DNA from: Candidatus Zixiibacteriota bacterium
GTDB lineage: Bacteria; Zixibacteria; MSB-5A5; JAABVY01
Assembly (NCBI GenBank): GCA_011056555.1
Contig: DSEQ01000027.1
Span: 1-64,000, forward strand
DNA length: 64,000 nucleotides
Reading direction: 5' to 3'
The position numbers and the translations under genes were made by a program. This document shows, one piece after another, positions 33,186-42,900 of the stretch (position 1 is the stretch's first letter; each line of letters opens with the position of its first letter). The notes beneath the pieces were generated by a model. The model made no database searches. It saw only the letters and a program-made list of their open reading frames with translations, and had not been told where the DNA came from.

Positions 33186-35555
33186 ATGAGTACAGCATAT
33201 TTGATTATCGAGATGTCTATCGCAGCGGCATTTGCTGTGTTGACTCTGGTATTTTCGGAGCGTTTTTTGGTGGCCGGTTTCAGGAGATGGGGCTGGCTGC
33301 TGGCCGGCTTTATATTAATCATAATCGGCGGAACAGTCGAAGCCGCTATTTCTGTTAAATCATTTGCCCAGCTCTTTGTGCCGGCGGTCAAAATTTATGC
33401 TGACGGATTTGCTCATGCGCTGCGGCTGCTGGGTTTTGCCTTCATACTTGTAACCTTACTGATTTCCGTACTGAACCTGTACAGGCAGAGAATTCATGAG
33501 CAGAAGAAGCAGGATAGGTTCAAACTGCTGGATATCATCAGGGAGACCGCCAGCCAGTCTCTGTCTCTGATCGAACTTGTAAATTTTTCTGTCCGGGAAC
33601 TGGTACGCGGCACCGATTCCAACGCGGGATGCATATTCATATATAACCCTAAACGTAAGCAGCTTGTGCTGGCCGCTCACCGCGATCTTCCGCGGCGGCT
33701 CGAGAAGAAGCTGGAGAGCCTCATGGACGATGGCTCAATATTTTTCAGGTCCCAGAAGAGCAGCCGCCCGCATGTTATCGGCAATATCTCCAACGCCGAC
33801 AGCGCCACCTCGTCCTTGCTTTCCGATTCCGATTATAAGTCCGCGGTTGCGGTGCCGCTGGTGGGAAGAAACGGATCTTTCGGGGTGGCAGCGTTGTTAT
33901 CCGAGGATGCATATTTCTATTCCACTGAAATAACCCAGTTGATAAACTCCGCCGCCAATATCCTCGGTCCGGCCGTGGCTTCCCTGAGACTTGAACGCGA
34001 ACTGCGGGAGGCCTCTCTGGTAACCAGACAGTCAAGAAAGTCCCAGCAGTTTATCTCCGGCCTTCTGGATATATGCGGACGTACCGGCAGTCCTGAAGCG
34101 CTGATTAAATCGTTGATCAGGTATTCTTCCGAATATCTCGGAATTCATAATGCTGAGATTTATCGTCTCGCAGGCAGCAAACTGGTTCCGGTCTATCCCG
34201 TCTCCGGCCCGATGCAGCAATCCACGCAGATAAGGGAGCATCTCCGCCGTGCGGTTGAGGAAAACAAGTCGCTTCTGGTGAGAACTGAATCGAATGGAGA
34301 CATAGAGCGGACTTTAATCATGCCGCTCAGGCGGCAGGACGGAAGATTTGCATGCCTGTTCGAGATAGATCCCAGGCGGCCCGATTTGAAGCAGGATGAT
34401 CTGGATAAGATCAAAGCCCTGTCGAAGGCTATTTCCATGCAACTGGGTATCCATGATGAGAAGAAGGCCCGGGCGGCAGGCGGTAGAGTCTCGGGTCTCA
34501 AGCTCGATGAACTCAACAACCTGAATAATATCCTGACCGGAATTCTGGGGAATGCGCAGCTTGTTGATGTCAGCCTGAAGCGGGAATCTTTTTCGGGACG
34601 AGAGCAGGTACTGGAGAATCTCAAAAGGGTAATCGACGAGACTTACGATGCCGGGCGCATGATAAAGGGTTTGCAGGAAAAACTCCAAGCGGTAAATCCT
34701 CCGGCGGTGGAAGACAATACGTTGGAAAGCGCGATCAAATCAATTGCTTATCCCGAGGGCGGTCCGGATAAAAATATCTATCGCTTGAAGCAGAACCCCT
34801 CTCTCCGGTTCGATCTTGCGGCTGCGCGCAATGGCGCCTTGGATCTCTCAACCGATCAGGTGGCGAAAATACTTACTCAGGTATTATCATGGATCGAAAA
34901 GGAATGGCGTCCCGATTCTGCTCTTTCCATGCGCCTGGTGAATACCGCTGAGGGTGTGAACCTGGTAGTCTCGGATTTTCCGCTCAGGGATAAAGAGCTC
35001 GATCTGGGCAGTATCGATTTAATGCCTCTCGAGCTCTTCCCGGAAGTTTCGATCGCCGATCTCAATTCAGACCTGGTGGATATAGATTATTATTATGAGG
35101 ACAGCGAGCAGGGTAGAGTCCTGATACTCAGATTTCCATCCTCCACGCCCACCGGCGGCATGATCCGCGGGCAGGAGCCTAAAAAGCCGAGGATACTGGC
35201 CATTGACGATCAGGAGATGATCAGGGAACTTTTGGCGAGTATGCTCGCCGAACTCAGATATCCGCACAAAATCTGCGCTGACGGCCATGAGGGTGTGCGG
35301 GCCTTCAAAGAGGATCATTATGATATACTCATCACTGATCTGGGCCTGCCGGACATAGACGGATGGGAAGTTGCCAGGCGCGCCAGAAGCATCAATCCCA
35401 ACCTGCCCGTTATCGTAATAACCGGGTGGGGAGTCAAGAATGACCAGGTGAGAGATAATCGCGACCTGGCCGATTATGTTCTGGCCAAGCCTTTCAGGAT
35501 GGAACAGCTTGAGGAGCTGATCAGGAAAGCCTCGGCTGTTAAGGCTTCAGGGTAG
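33186..35555 (+). CDS. GAF-domain pseudo-histidine kinase with C-terminal receiver domain
   Basis: Two or three membrane helices (residues 1-100) are followed by two GAF-like domains (about 115-260 and 285-425), a dimerisation helix, a degraded ATP-binding region and a receiver domain. The dimerisation helix reads LDELNNLNNILTGILGNAQL, so the phospho-accepting His of AHDFNN is Asn444. The ATP-binding part lacks recognisable N, G1 and G2 boxes. The receiver is intact, with Asp718 (LITDLGLPDIDGW), ITGW and Lys in LAKPF. It probably senses a signal and passes it by conformation, or receives phosphate from another kinase. It is coupled to miaB by a 3-base gap. The HDOD gene that follows carries a DHp-like helix with a His. 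Confidence 0.82.
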   Translation: MSTAYLIIEMSIAAAFAVLTLVFSERFLVAGFRRWGWLLAGFILIIIGGTVEAAISVKSFAQLFVPAVKIYADGFAHALRLLGFAFILVTLLISVLNLYRQRIHEQKKQDRFKLLDIIRETASQSLSLIELVNFSVRELVRGTDSNAGCIFIYNPKRKQLVLAAHRDLPRRLEKKLESLMDDGSIFFRSQKSSRPHVIGNISNADSATSSLLSDSDYKSAVAVPLVGRNGSFGVAALLSEDAYFYSTEITQLINSAANILGPAVASLRLERELREASLVTRQSRKSQQFISGLLDICGRTGSPEALIKSLIRYSSEYLGIHNAEIYRLAGSKLVPVYPVSGPMQQSTQIREHLRRAVEENKSLLVRTESNGDIERTLIMPLRRQDGRFACLFEIDPRRPDLKQDDLDKIKALSKAISMQLGIHDEKKARAAGGRVSGLKLDELNNLNNILTGILGNAQLVDVSLKRESFSGREQVLENLKRVIDETYDAGRMIKGLQEKLQAVNPPAVEDNTLESAIKSIAYPEGGPDKNIYRLKQNPSLRFDLAAARNGALDLSTDQVAKILTQVLSWIEKEWRPDSALSMRLVNTAEGVNLVVSDFPLRDKELDLGSIDLMPLELFPEVSIADLNSDLVDIDYYYEDSEQGRVLILRFPSSTPTGGMIRGQEPKKPRILAIDDQEMIRELLASMLAELRYPHKICADGHEGVRAFKEDHYDILITDLGLPDIDGWEVARRARSINPNLPVIVITGWGVKNDQVRDNRDLADYVLAKPFRMEQLEELIRKASAVKASG

Positions 35556-35684
35556 CTGCCCGACAGCCATAAAACTATCCCGGCGCTTCAAATAATGGTT
35601 CACATTCTTTTCTGACCTGCCGAAATCTCTTCGTGTCAATTTTTGAACCGTATCTGCCGATAAGCCAATAAGAAATAGAGGGAG

Positions 35685-37004
35685 ATGAATAGAAGACCCA
35701 TGTCCAGGATTGATATTTTAGCTAAATTAGACCAGGCGGATGAGATATTTTCATTGCCGGAAACACTGCTGGAAGTTCTCCAGGAAGTTGAAAGTGATGA
35801 TTGGTCGTCCAAATCCATGGCCGCCATAATAAACAGAGATAGCGGTCTGGCGGCAGGAGTACTGAGAATGGCCAATTCCAGTTACTACAACAGGGGAAGT
35901 CGGATTTCCACTGTCAACCGCGCTGTGGTCGTACTGGGTGCGTCGATGGTCAAATGCCTGGCGCTCTCGGCGGCAATTTTCAATCCGATTGACGAGATCA
36001 AAAGGAAACTGAATTTTGATATAAGGTCACTCTATACACATTATTTGAGCACCGCTGTCGCCGCCAGACAGCTGGCTGAGAAGTGCGGTTTTGCCAGGAC
36101 CGAAGAGGCCTTTACCGCGGGACTGATGCATGATCTCGGTATGATGTATATAATTAGAGTGGCGCCCGAGGAATATGTCGATCTTTTGGGGAGATATGAA
36201 GCCGGAGAAGATCTGGTCAAGATGGAGCGCGAATTATTCGACACCGATCATGCTGAAGTCGGATATCTTATCAGCCGCAGATGGAAACTTCCCGCCGGAA
36301 TTCAGAACGCCATTGGAAATCACCATCGCCTGACAAGCTATGACAATTTCGGCACTCACGAAAAACTGGATCAGATTGTGGCTCTTGCCAATCTGATTAA
36401 CAGGCATATTTTTTCTTCTTCGGGCTGTTATGTCGAGGAAAATATCCAGCAAGTCGCGAACCTGCGCCGGGTCCTTGATCTCGACCAGGATGCCATCACG
36501 GAAATCAATGATAAGAACCTGCAGGAAACCTTCAGGGCCGCCGAGCAGATCGGCATGGAAATTGGCGACCCGATGACGCTTCTGGAGAAAGCCAATCGCC
36601 AGATTATGAGATCATATCAAACTGTCGAGTCACTTTTCAAGGAGCGCCAGGAACTTTCCCGGCAGATCATCGAGGAAGGGCATAAGCTGGGAGCGATGGA
36701 ATCCAAGAATATTGCAGTGGCGACACTCTCTCACTATATCAATAATGCTGCATCTGCTATCTCCGGACGTATTCAGATAGTGGAAATGCTCTTGAAGAAT
36801 GATATGATCGTCGATAAGCAGGGCAAGCTGACCCCGGCCCTTGAGGTTATCGATACCTCACTGAAGAAAATCCTGGCGGTGCTGGCAGAACTGAAGTCAT
36901 TGACTTCTCTCGACGGTGTAAAGTTCCACAATGGCTCGAGCACCATCAATATCGATGAGAATATCTCACAGCGCATCAAGACGATGAAAAAAGTCATCTG
37001 TTAA
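35685..37004 (+). CDS. HDOD-domain protein with a C-terminal DHp-like helix
   Basis: Residues of about 15-215 form an HDOD domain (SLPETLLEVLQEVESDDWSSKSM, RDSGLAAGVLRMANSS, AVVVLGASMVKCLALS, AGLMHDLGMMYI), a non-catalytic relative of HD hydrolases used in signalling. Near the C-terminus, LSHYINNAASAISGRIQIVE matches the H-box of histidine kinase dimerisation domains, with His350 in place, but no ATP-binding domain follows. This is the reverse of the upstream gene, which lacks the His. The two could exchange phosphate or form a shared complex; this is an inference. The start could be 35685 or the ATG at 35700; GAGGGAG lies directly before the first. Confidence 0.8.
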   Translation: MNRRPMSRIDILAKLDQADEIFSLPETLLEVLQEVESDDWSSKSMAAIINRDSGLAAGVLRMANSSYYNRGSRISTVNRAVVVLGASMVKCLALSAAIFNPIDEIKRKLNFDIRSLYTHYLSTAVAARQLAEKCGFARTEEAFTAGLMHDLGMMYIIRVAPEEYVDLLGRYEAGEDLVKMERELFDTDHAEVGYLISRRWKLPAGIQNAIGNHHRLTSYDNFGTHEKLDQIVALANLINRHIFSSSGCYVEENIQQVANLRRVLDLDQDAITEINDKNLQETFRAAEQIGMEIGDPMTLLEKANRQIMRSYQTVESLFKERQELSRQIIEEGHKLGAMESKNIAVATLSHYINNAASAISGRIQIVEMLLKNDMIVDKQGKLTPALEVIDTSLKKILAVLAELKSLTSLDGVKFHNGSSTINIDENISQRIKTMKKVIC

Positions 37005-37034
37005 GAACCCCTGATTTATCAGATCCTCCCGTAA

Positions 37035-37169
37035 TTGGTCAACCGTTATTATAAGGGCTGCTGGGATACGATTATGGCCTTTGCCGATATCCTCGCAGAA
37101 GAGGGGTACAATGAATCCCGCTCTCGCTTCTTGCCAAATTTCCTCGCAGGTATTATTATACTATATTAA
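37035..37169 (+). CDS. possible 44-residue ORF or coding remnant
   Basis: A TTG-started frame reads VNRYYKGCWDTIMAFADIL and continues with acidic and aromatic residues to FLPNFLAGIIILY. The composition is protein-like, but there is no good ribosome site, and the pepA promoter (37131-37159) lies inside its 3' end. It may be the decayed end of a former gene. Confidence 0.2.
   Translation: MVNRYYKGCWDTIMAFADILAEEGYNESRSRFLPNFLAGIIILY
37131..37159 (+). promoter_or_regulatory. promoter of pepA
   Basis: TTGCCA (37131-37136), a 17-base spacer and TATTAT (37154-37159), about 35 bases before a GGAGG ribosome site and the pepA ATG. Confidence 0.5.
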
Positions 37170-37200
37170 GATTTACTTGAGAAACCAGTATGGAGGCTAA

Positions 37201-38697
37201 ATGAAGTTCAATTCACAGATTACAAAAATTTCACAAGTCAGCGCCGACTGCCTTGCAGTTCCTGTCTACCAATCCAGATTTGCCGATAACCCGCATCTCA
37301 AGCTCTTTCCCAAAGCGCTTAAAGATCATATTCAGGCTCTGTTCAAGGGCGATGTTATCACCGGCAGGGAGGGGGACGGGTATCTTCTCAGGGTCGGAGG
37401 AACGCATGGATTTGAATATTTATATCTAGCCGGCATCGGAAAAAAAGAGGATCTGGAGCATGATAGCATAAGAAGATTCGGCGGCAATCTGGCCTCCAGC
37501 TTAAAGGGCAAGAAATTCAAAGAGTTGGCCATCTGTGTTCCCGAATCATTCCAGCTGGATGATGATTGTTCGCTGGTCTCCCAGATGGCTGTGGAGGGGC
37601 TCCTGCTCGGCTCCTATGAACTGCTTAAATACAAGTCCGAGCCGTCAAAAAAAGCGATGCCTGCCAGGGTCAGTTTCATTCTGCCGGACAGCTGGGATAA
37701 GCGCAGATTCAATGCCGGTTTGAAAATCGGCGAGATAATGGCCTGGGGTCAAAATCTTTCCCGCGATCTGATCGGGCATCCCTCCAATTACCTGACACCC
37801 GTGGAATTGGCAAATACCGCCAGATCTATGGCACGTACATATGGCTTTAAGTGTGAGGTACTGAATAAGGCCCGGATGAAGAAGCTGCGAATGAATTGCA
37901 TCCTGGCGGTCAATTCCGGATCCAAAGAGCCGCCACAATTCATTATTATGCACTACAAGGGAGTGGGCTCGAAAAAGGACCCTGTCTGCCTAGTCGGGAA
38001 GGGGATAACATTTGATTCCGGCGGGATCTCGCTGAAGAAAGCGCAGGATATGGATCAGATGAAGGGCGATATGGGCGGGGCCGCCTGCGTGCTCGCGTCT
38101 GTAGCGGTTGCAGCCCGCTTGAAACTTCCCGTAAATCTGGTCGGCCTGATACCCGCCACCGAGAATCTCCCCTCCGGTTCGGCCTACAAGCCGGGGGATA
38201 TCCTGACAGCGATGAACGGCAAGACGATCGAGGTGCTGAATACCGATGCTGAGGGGCGGCTGGTTCTGGCCGATGCGCTTTCATATTCGCAGCGCCTTAA
38301 GCCGGCGGCCATCATCGATGTGGCCACACTGACCGGGGCTTCGATGGTAGCTCTGGGATATGTCAGCTCGGCCATGTTTACCAATGATGACAAACTGCGC
38401 AAGCTGATTATGTCTGGCTCACAGAAATCGAGCGAGAAGACCTGGGAGATGCCCTTGTGGAAGGAGTATCAGGAGCAGATCAAATCCTCGATTGCGGATA
38501 TCAAAAATACCGGCGGACGTCCGGCTGGTTCATGCACCGCGGCGGCATTCTTAAATAATTTTACCGCCGATTATCCCTGGGCTCACCTGGATATTGCCGC
38601 AGTTGACGTCGTTTTCGAAAAAGGTCCCTACAATCCCAAAGGTGCGAGCGGCTATGGAGTGAGGTTGATAAGCGAATTCCTGCGCGAATGGAAATAG
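37201..38697 (+). CDS. pepA: leucyl aminopeptidase (M17, cytosol aminopeptidase)
   Basis: A 498-residue two-domain enzyme that removes N-terminal residues from peptides in the cytosol, using two metal ions. The C-terminal catalytic domain shows VGKGITFDSGGISLKKAQDM (metal Lys and Asp), MKGDMGGAA and the signature NTDAEGRLVLADAL (metal Asp/Glu and catalytic Arg). The length is normal for M17. GGAGG lies 5-9 bases before the ATG. It has its own promoter and a bidirectional terminator shared with the convergent propeller gene. Confidence 0.95.
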   Translation: MKFNSQITKISQVSADCLAVPVYQSRFADNPHLKLFPKALKDHIQALFKGDVITGREGDGYLLRVGGTHGFEYLYLAGIGKKEDLEHDSIRRFGGNLASSLKGKKFKELAICVPESFQLDDDCSLVSQMAVEGLLLGSYELLKYKSEPSKKAMPARVSFILPDSWDKRRFNAGLKIGEIMAWGQNLSRDLIGHPSNYLTPVELANTARSMARTYGFKCEVLNKARMKKLRMNCILAVNSGSKEPPQFIIMHYKGVGSKKDPVCLVGKGITFDSGGISLKKAQDMDQMKGDMGGAACVLASVAVAARLKLPVNLVGLIPATENLPSGSAYKPGDILTAMNGKTIEVLNTDAEGRLVLADALSYSQRLKPAAIIDVATLTGASMVALGYVSSAMFTNDDKLRKLIMSGSQKSSEKTWEMPLWKEYQEQIKSSIADIKNTGGRPAGSCTAAAFLNNFTADYPWAHLDIAAVDVVFEKGPYNPKGASGYGVRLISEFLREWK

Positions 38698-38708
38698 AGA
38701 CTCGAGAA

Positions 38709-38742
38709 TAAAAAAAACCGCCCACTGCCGGGCGGTTTTTTT
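38709..38742. terminator. bidirectional terminator between pepA and the propeller gene
   Basis: AAAAAACCGCCC pairs with GGGCGGTTTTTT around a 6-base loop. A's precede and T's follow, so it works for both convergent genes. Confidence 0.92.
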
Positions 38743-38762
38743 ATGCTCATATATTCAATCCG

Positions 38763-39752
38763 CTATTTTGTCCAGGTTGGATTGGAGTCGTTACCGGGAC
38801 CGGAAATTCGTATCATTCCTGAACCATCCAGATTAACCGTATATATTGCACCATTGGATGTGCCGAAAGCGATTTTATTGCCGTCCGGCGACCACGAGGC
38901 CATACCGGTTATCCACAGACCCTCTTCCGGCTTGCAGACCAGTTTTTCTCCGCTCAGGTCGGCATTGGCGGTATAGACTCCTTCGCTTTGCAGGAAGAGA
39001 ATCTTGGTTCCATCAGGCGACCAGTCCGGAGAACTTCCGTCGGGATTGTTTGATGCGGTCTCGACCAGAACGTCAGTTGCGGGAAGTTCCCCCTCAAGCG
39101 GAAGCACAACCAGACCCAGCTTCTTCATTCCCGAGGACTGCAGTTCTCCCAGAACAAAACAGACCTTACTGCCATCCGGCGAAATGGACGGCATAAGAGG
39201 GAATAGCTGTTTTTCATCCTGGGGCATCTCCATATGGCTGAATGTCTCCGTCTCGGGATCATAAAAGCCGATAGAATATTCCGGCACGCTTGCGTCCACA
39301 ACATTTCCCATTCTATCGTATGTGAAGCAGATTGTTTTGCCATTATCGGACCAGTCGGGCGATTGTGACCCGAGAGTATTGGTGAAGCCCATCCAGAAAT
39401 TCTTCCTTTCCGGAAGGCTGTCCGGGAAGGCATAAAAAAGATCATATAAATAATGATATCCGCCGCCGCCTTCAGGAAATTTAATGTCAACTTTGCCCTG
39501 GCGGCTGAAGGCCAGCCGGCCGTTATCAGGCGCCCAGGACATACGGCCCTTGGCGTTGGAAATTCCCACCACGAAGGCCCTCTGGTCTGAGCCGTCCGGA
39601 TTCATGAGCCAGACATCGCCGTTACGTATAAAGGCTATCTGTTCCCCCATCGATTCGGATTCTGAACCCTGAGCATGAGAGGATCCGGCTAAATAAATAG
39701 AGGTCATTAATGTAAATACAAAAAACAAGGTTAATAAACTGAATCTCTTCAT
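38763..39752 (-). CDS. exported TolB-like (PD40) beta-propeller protein
   Basis: The signal peptide MKRFSLLTLFFVFTLMTSIYLAGSSHA is followed by about five WD40-like PD40 blades. Each blade carries a phrase such as DVWLMNPDGSDQRAF, MSWAPDNGRLAF, SPDWSDNGKTICF, SPDWSPDGTKILF or ASWSPDGNKIAF. TolB itself has an extra N-terminal domain that is missing here, so this is a TolB-like propeller, not TolB. I chose the ATG at 39752, with AAAGGA 7 bases upstream, over one 10 codons earlier. It probably acts as a periplasmic protein-interaction module. No operon partner is close. Confidence 0.82.
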   Translation of the reverse strand: MKRFSLLTLFFVFTLMTSIYLAGSSHAQGSESESMGEQIAFIRNGDVWLMNPDGSDQRAFVVGISNAKGRMSWAPDNGRLAFSRQGKVDIKFPEGGGGYHYLYDLFYAFPDSLPERKNFWMGFTNTLGSQSPDWSDNGKTICFTYDRMGNVVDASVPEYSIGFYDPETETFSHMEMPQDEKQLFPLMPSISPDGSKVCFVLGELQSSGMKKLGLVVLPLEGELPATDVLVETASNNPDGSSPDWSPDGTKILFLQSEGVYTANADLSGEKLVCKPEEGLWITGMASWSPDGNKIAFGTSNGAIYTVNLDGSGMIRISGPGNDSNPTWTK

Positions 39753-39871
39753 TTGCAGTCCTTTCGTTTCCCGTTTATACACTCATTCAGTCTCCCCGTT
39801 GCGCATTTTTTGGATTAAATCCGAGCTTTTAGATTCCTGTCGATTCCCAGCTAACTCATTGCAGTATAATC

Positions 39872-39899
39872 AAAAGGCAGCCATTATGACTGCCTTTTT
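39872..39899. terminator. bidirectional terminator after the PFOR gene
   Basis: AAAAGGCAG pairs with CTGCCTTTT around a 9-base loop, with A's on one side and T's on the other. It lies 25 bases beyond the PFOR stop on the minus strand. Confidence 0.85.
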
Positions 39900-39924
39900 G
39901 TTATCGGAAATATAATCAAGAACC

Positions 39925-42900
39925 TTATTCGCTTCCATTTCCGCTCATGCTGTAATCCATTGCGGCCATCTGCCTGTAAATGTTCCACCTGCGATTTGCA
40001 TCCTGCTGTGCCAGCTTCATCAGTTTTGCAGCTCTCTCGGGATCGGAGACCTTCAGTGTTCTCCATCTGTTCTCGCGGTAAGCGTACTCCTCGTATGGAA
40101 TAGAGGGCTCTTTGGAATCCAGTTGCAGCGGGTTTTTTCCCTGGTCGATCAGGGCCGGATTGTATCTGTAAAGAATCCAGTGTCCCGATTTAACCGCATT
40201 GGTCATCTCATCCAGACCGTTGGACATATTGAATCCGTGAGCTATACAGGTTGAGTAGGCGATGATTATCGAGGGTCCCGGGTAGGCTTCCGCCTCCATG
40301 AATGCCCTGACGGTCTGGTTATGGCTGGCGCCCATCGCCACCTGGGCGACGTAGACGTTGCCATATGCCATCAACATCATTCCCAGATCCTTCTTGGGGC
40401 CGGGACGGCCCGCGGCAGCAAACTGAGCGGTGGCGCCGCGCGGCGTGGCCTTCGACATCTGACCGCCGGTATTGGAATATACCTCTGTATCCAGAACCAG
40501 GACGTTGATGTCGCGGCCGGAAGCCATGACATGATCCAGGCCGCCGTAGCCGATATCGTAAGCCCAGCCGTCCCCTCCGACCGCCCAGACCGACTTCTTG
40601 ACCAGGTAATCGGCAATAGAATCCAAAATCATGGCGTGCTCGGAATCCATGCCCTTGAGTTTCTTTTTCAGGGTTTCAATACGCTCTCTCTGTTTTTCGA
40701 TCGCCACAGGATCGCTCTGGTCAGCATTGGCAATTTCCTCATACATATCCGGCACAACCTTCTGGAGAAGCTCACGGGCAAATTCCGACATCTTGTCGGC
40801 ATTCAAGCGCATTCCGAATGCGAACTCGGCGTTGTCCTCGAAAAGCGAGTTCGACCATGATGGTCCTCTGCCGTCAGCACGTTTGGTATAAGGTGTGGTC
40901 GGCAGGTTGCCGCCATAGATCGAGGAACACCCGGTAGCGTTCCCGATCAGGGCCCGATCCCCGAAAAGCTGTGAGAGCAGTTTGACATACGGTGTCTCAC
41001 CGCAGCCGGAGCATGCTCCCGAGAACTCGAACAGTGGTTTCACGAACTGGCTGCCCTTGACAGTTTTGATCTTGTATGTTGAGGGGTCGGTTTCCGGCAG
41101 AGTCAGGAAGAAATCCCAGTTCTCGGCTTCCTGTTTGCGCAGGGGAGCCTGGAGCGCCATGTTGATTGCCTGCTTGTCGGTTTTCTTGCCGTCGATCTTT
41201 TCAAAAGCGGGACAGACCTTGACACACAGCTCGCATCCGGTGCAATCCTCCGGCGCAACCTGCAGGGTATAAACCTCGCCGTTCTTGTAGCCTTTGGCCT
41301 CGATCGATTTGAATGTATCCGGGGCATTTTCCAGATACTTGGGATCGTAAACCTTGGGACGGATCGTGCCGTGCGGACAAACGATTGCGCAGATATTACA
41401 CTGTATGCAGATATCCGGCTCCCAGACCGGGATATCGACCGCAATATTACGCTTCTCGTACTGCGTGGTTCCGGTCATATAGGCGCCGTCAAACGGGAAG
41501 GCTGAAACCGGAAGCTCATGGCCCTTGCCCTTTATAATCTCAGCAGTAACATTCTTAACAAAATCCGGAGCATTTTCAGGTACCGTCGGGGGCATGCTGA
41601 TTTCGCTGGTGACCTCTTTCGGATAATCGACCTTATGATAATTCTTGAGCGCCGCATCGACCGCATCATAATTCATCTGTACGACCTTCTCGCCCTTGCG
41701 GCCGTAGGTCTTTTTGATAGCGTCTTTGATGGCCTTGACCGCCTGATCTTTGGGGAGAATCTCGGTGATTGCAAAGAAAGCTGTCTGCATGATCATATTG
41801 ATTCTCGCACCCAGTCCGAGCTCCTTGGCCAGGCCGATACCATCGATAACATAGAATTCCAGATTCTTGTCTATTATCTGTTTCTGCACTTCTTTGGGAA
41901 TCTTGTTCCAGACCTCGTCCGGGCCGTACATGCTGTTTAACAGAAATGTCCCACCCTCGATAATATTCTCGAGCATATCGATTTTCTCGAGAAATGTAAA
42001 ATTGTGACAGGCGATGAAGTTGGCCTTGGAAATCAGGTACGGACGCTGGATTTCACGCGGTCCGAAACGCACATGCGAGATAGTGATCGCGCCGGCCTTT
42101 TTGGAGTCATATACAAAATAGCCCTGGGCGTAGTTATCAGTGTTCTCGCCAATAATTTTAATCGAGTTCTTGTTCGCGCCCACCGTACCATCGGCGCCCA
42201 GGCCATAGAACATACCACGAAAGACATCTTCACCCTCGATGTCGAAGTCGCGATCAAAATCGAGACTGGTCATGGTGACGTCATCTTTAATACCGGCTGT
42301 GAAATGATCCTTGGGATCATCCTGTTTCAGGTTATCCAGCACGGACCTGGCCATAGCCGGATTAAACTCAGCCGAACCCAGACCGTAGCGGCCGCCCACA
42401 ATGACCGGCTTCTCTTTGAATTTAGTCCAGCCCTTGTGCATAGCTTCCACCACGCCGGTCTGGACATCGGTATAAAGCGGCTCACCTACAGAGCCGGGCT
42501 CCTTGGTTCTGTCCAGTACCGCTATTTTCTTTACTGTCGCGGGCAGGGCCTCAGCCATGGCCTTGACCGAGAATGGCCGATAGAGCCTGACCTTGATCAG
42601 GCCGACTTTCTCGCCCTGCTGATTGAGATAATCAACTGTCTCATGCATAGTTTCCGCGCCGGTACCCATTATAAAGACCACTCGCTCCGCTTCCGGATCT
42701 CCGAAGTAGTCGAACAGCTTGTACTTCCGTCCCACTATCTTCGCGAATTTGTCCATCTCTTTCTGGACGATTTCAGGGGCGACATCATAATATTTGTTTA
42801 CGGTTTCACGTGAGGTGAAGAATACATCGGGATTCTGGGAGGTGCCCTTCAGCACCGGATGTTCCGGATTCATGGCCCTGTCCCTGTGCCGTTTTACAAT

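Noticed and set aside
42004-42813. 269-codon plus-strand frame inside the PFOR gene
   Set aside because: It is fully antisense to conserved PFOR sequence, starts without a ribosome site and shows no domain.
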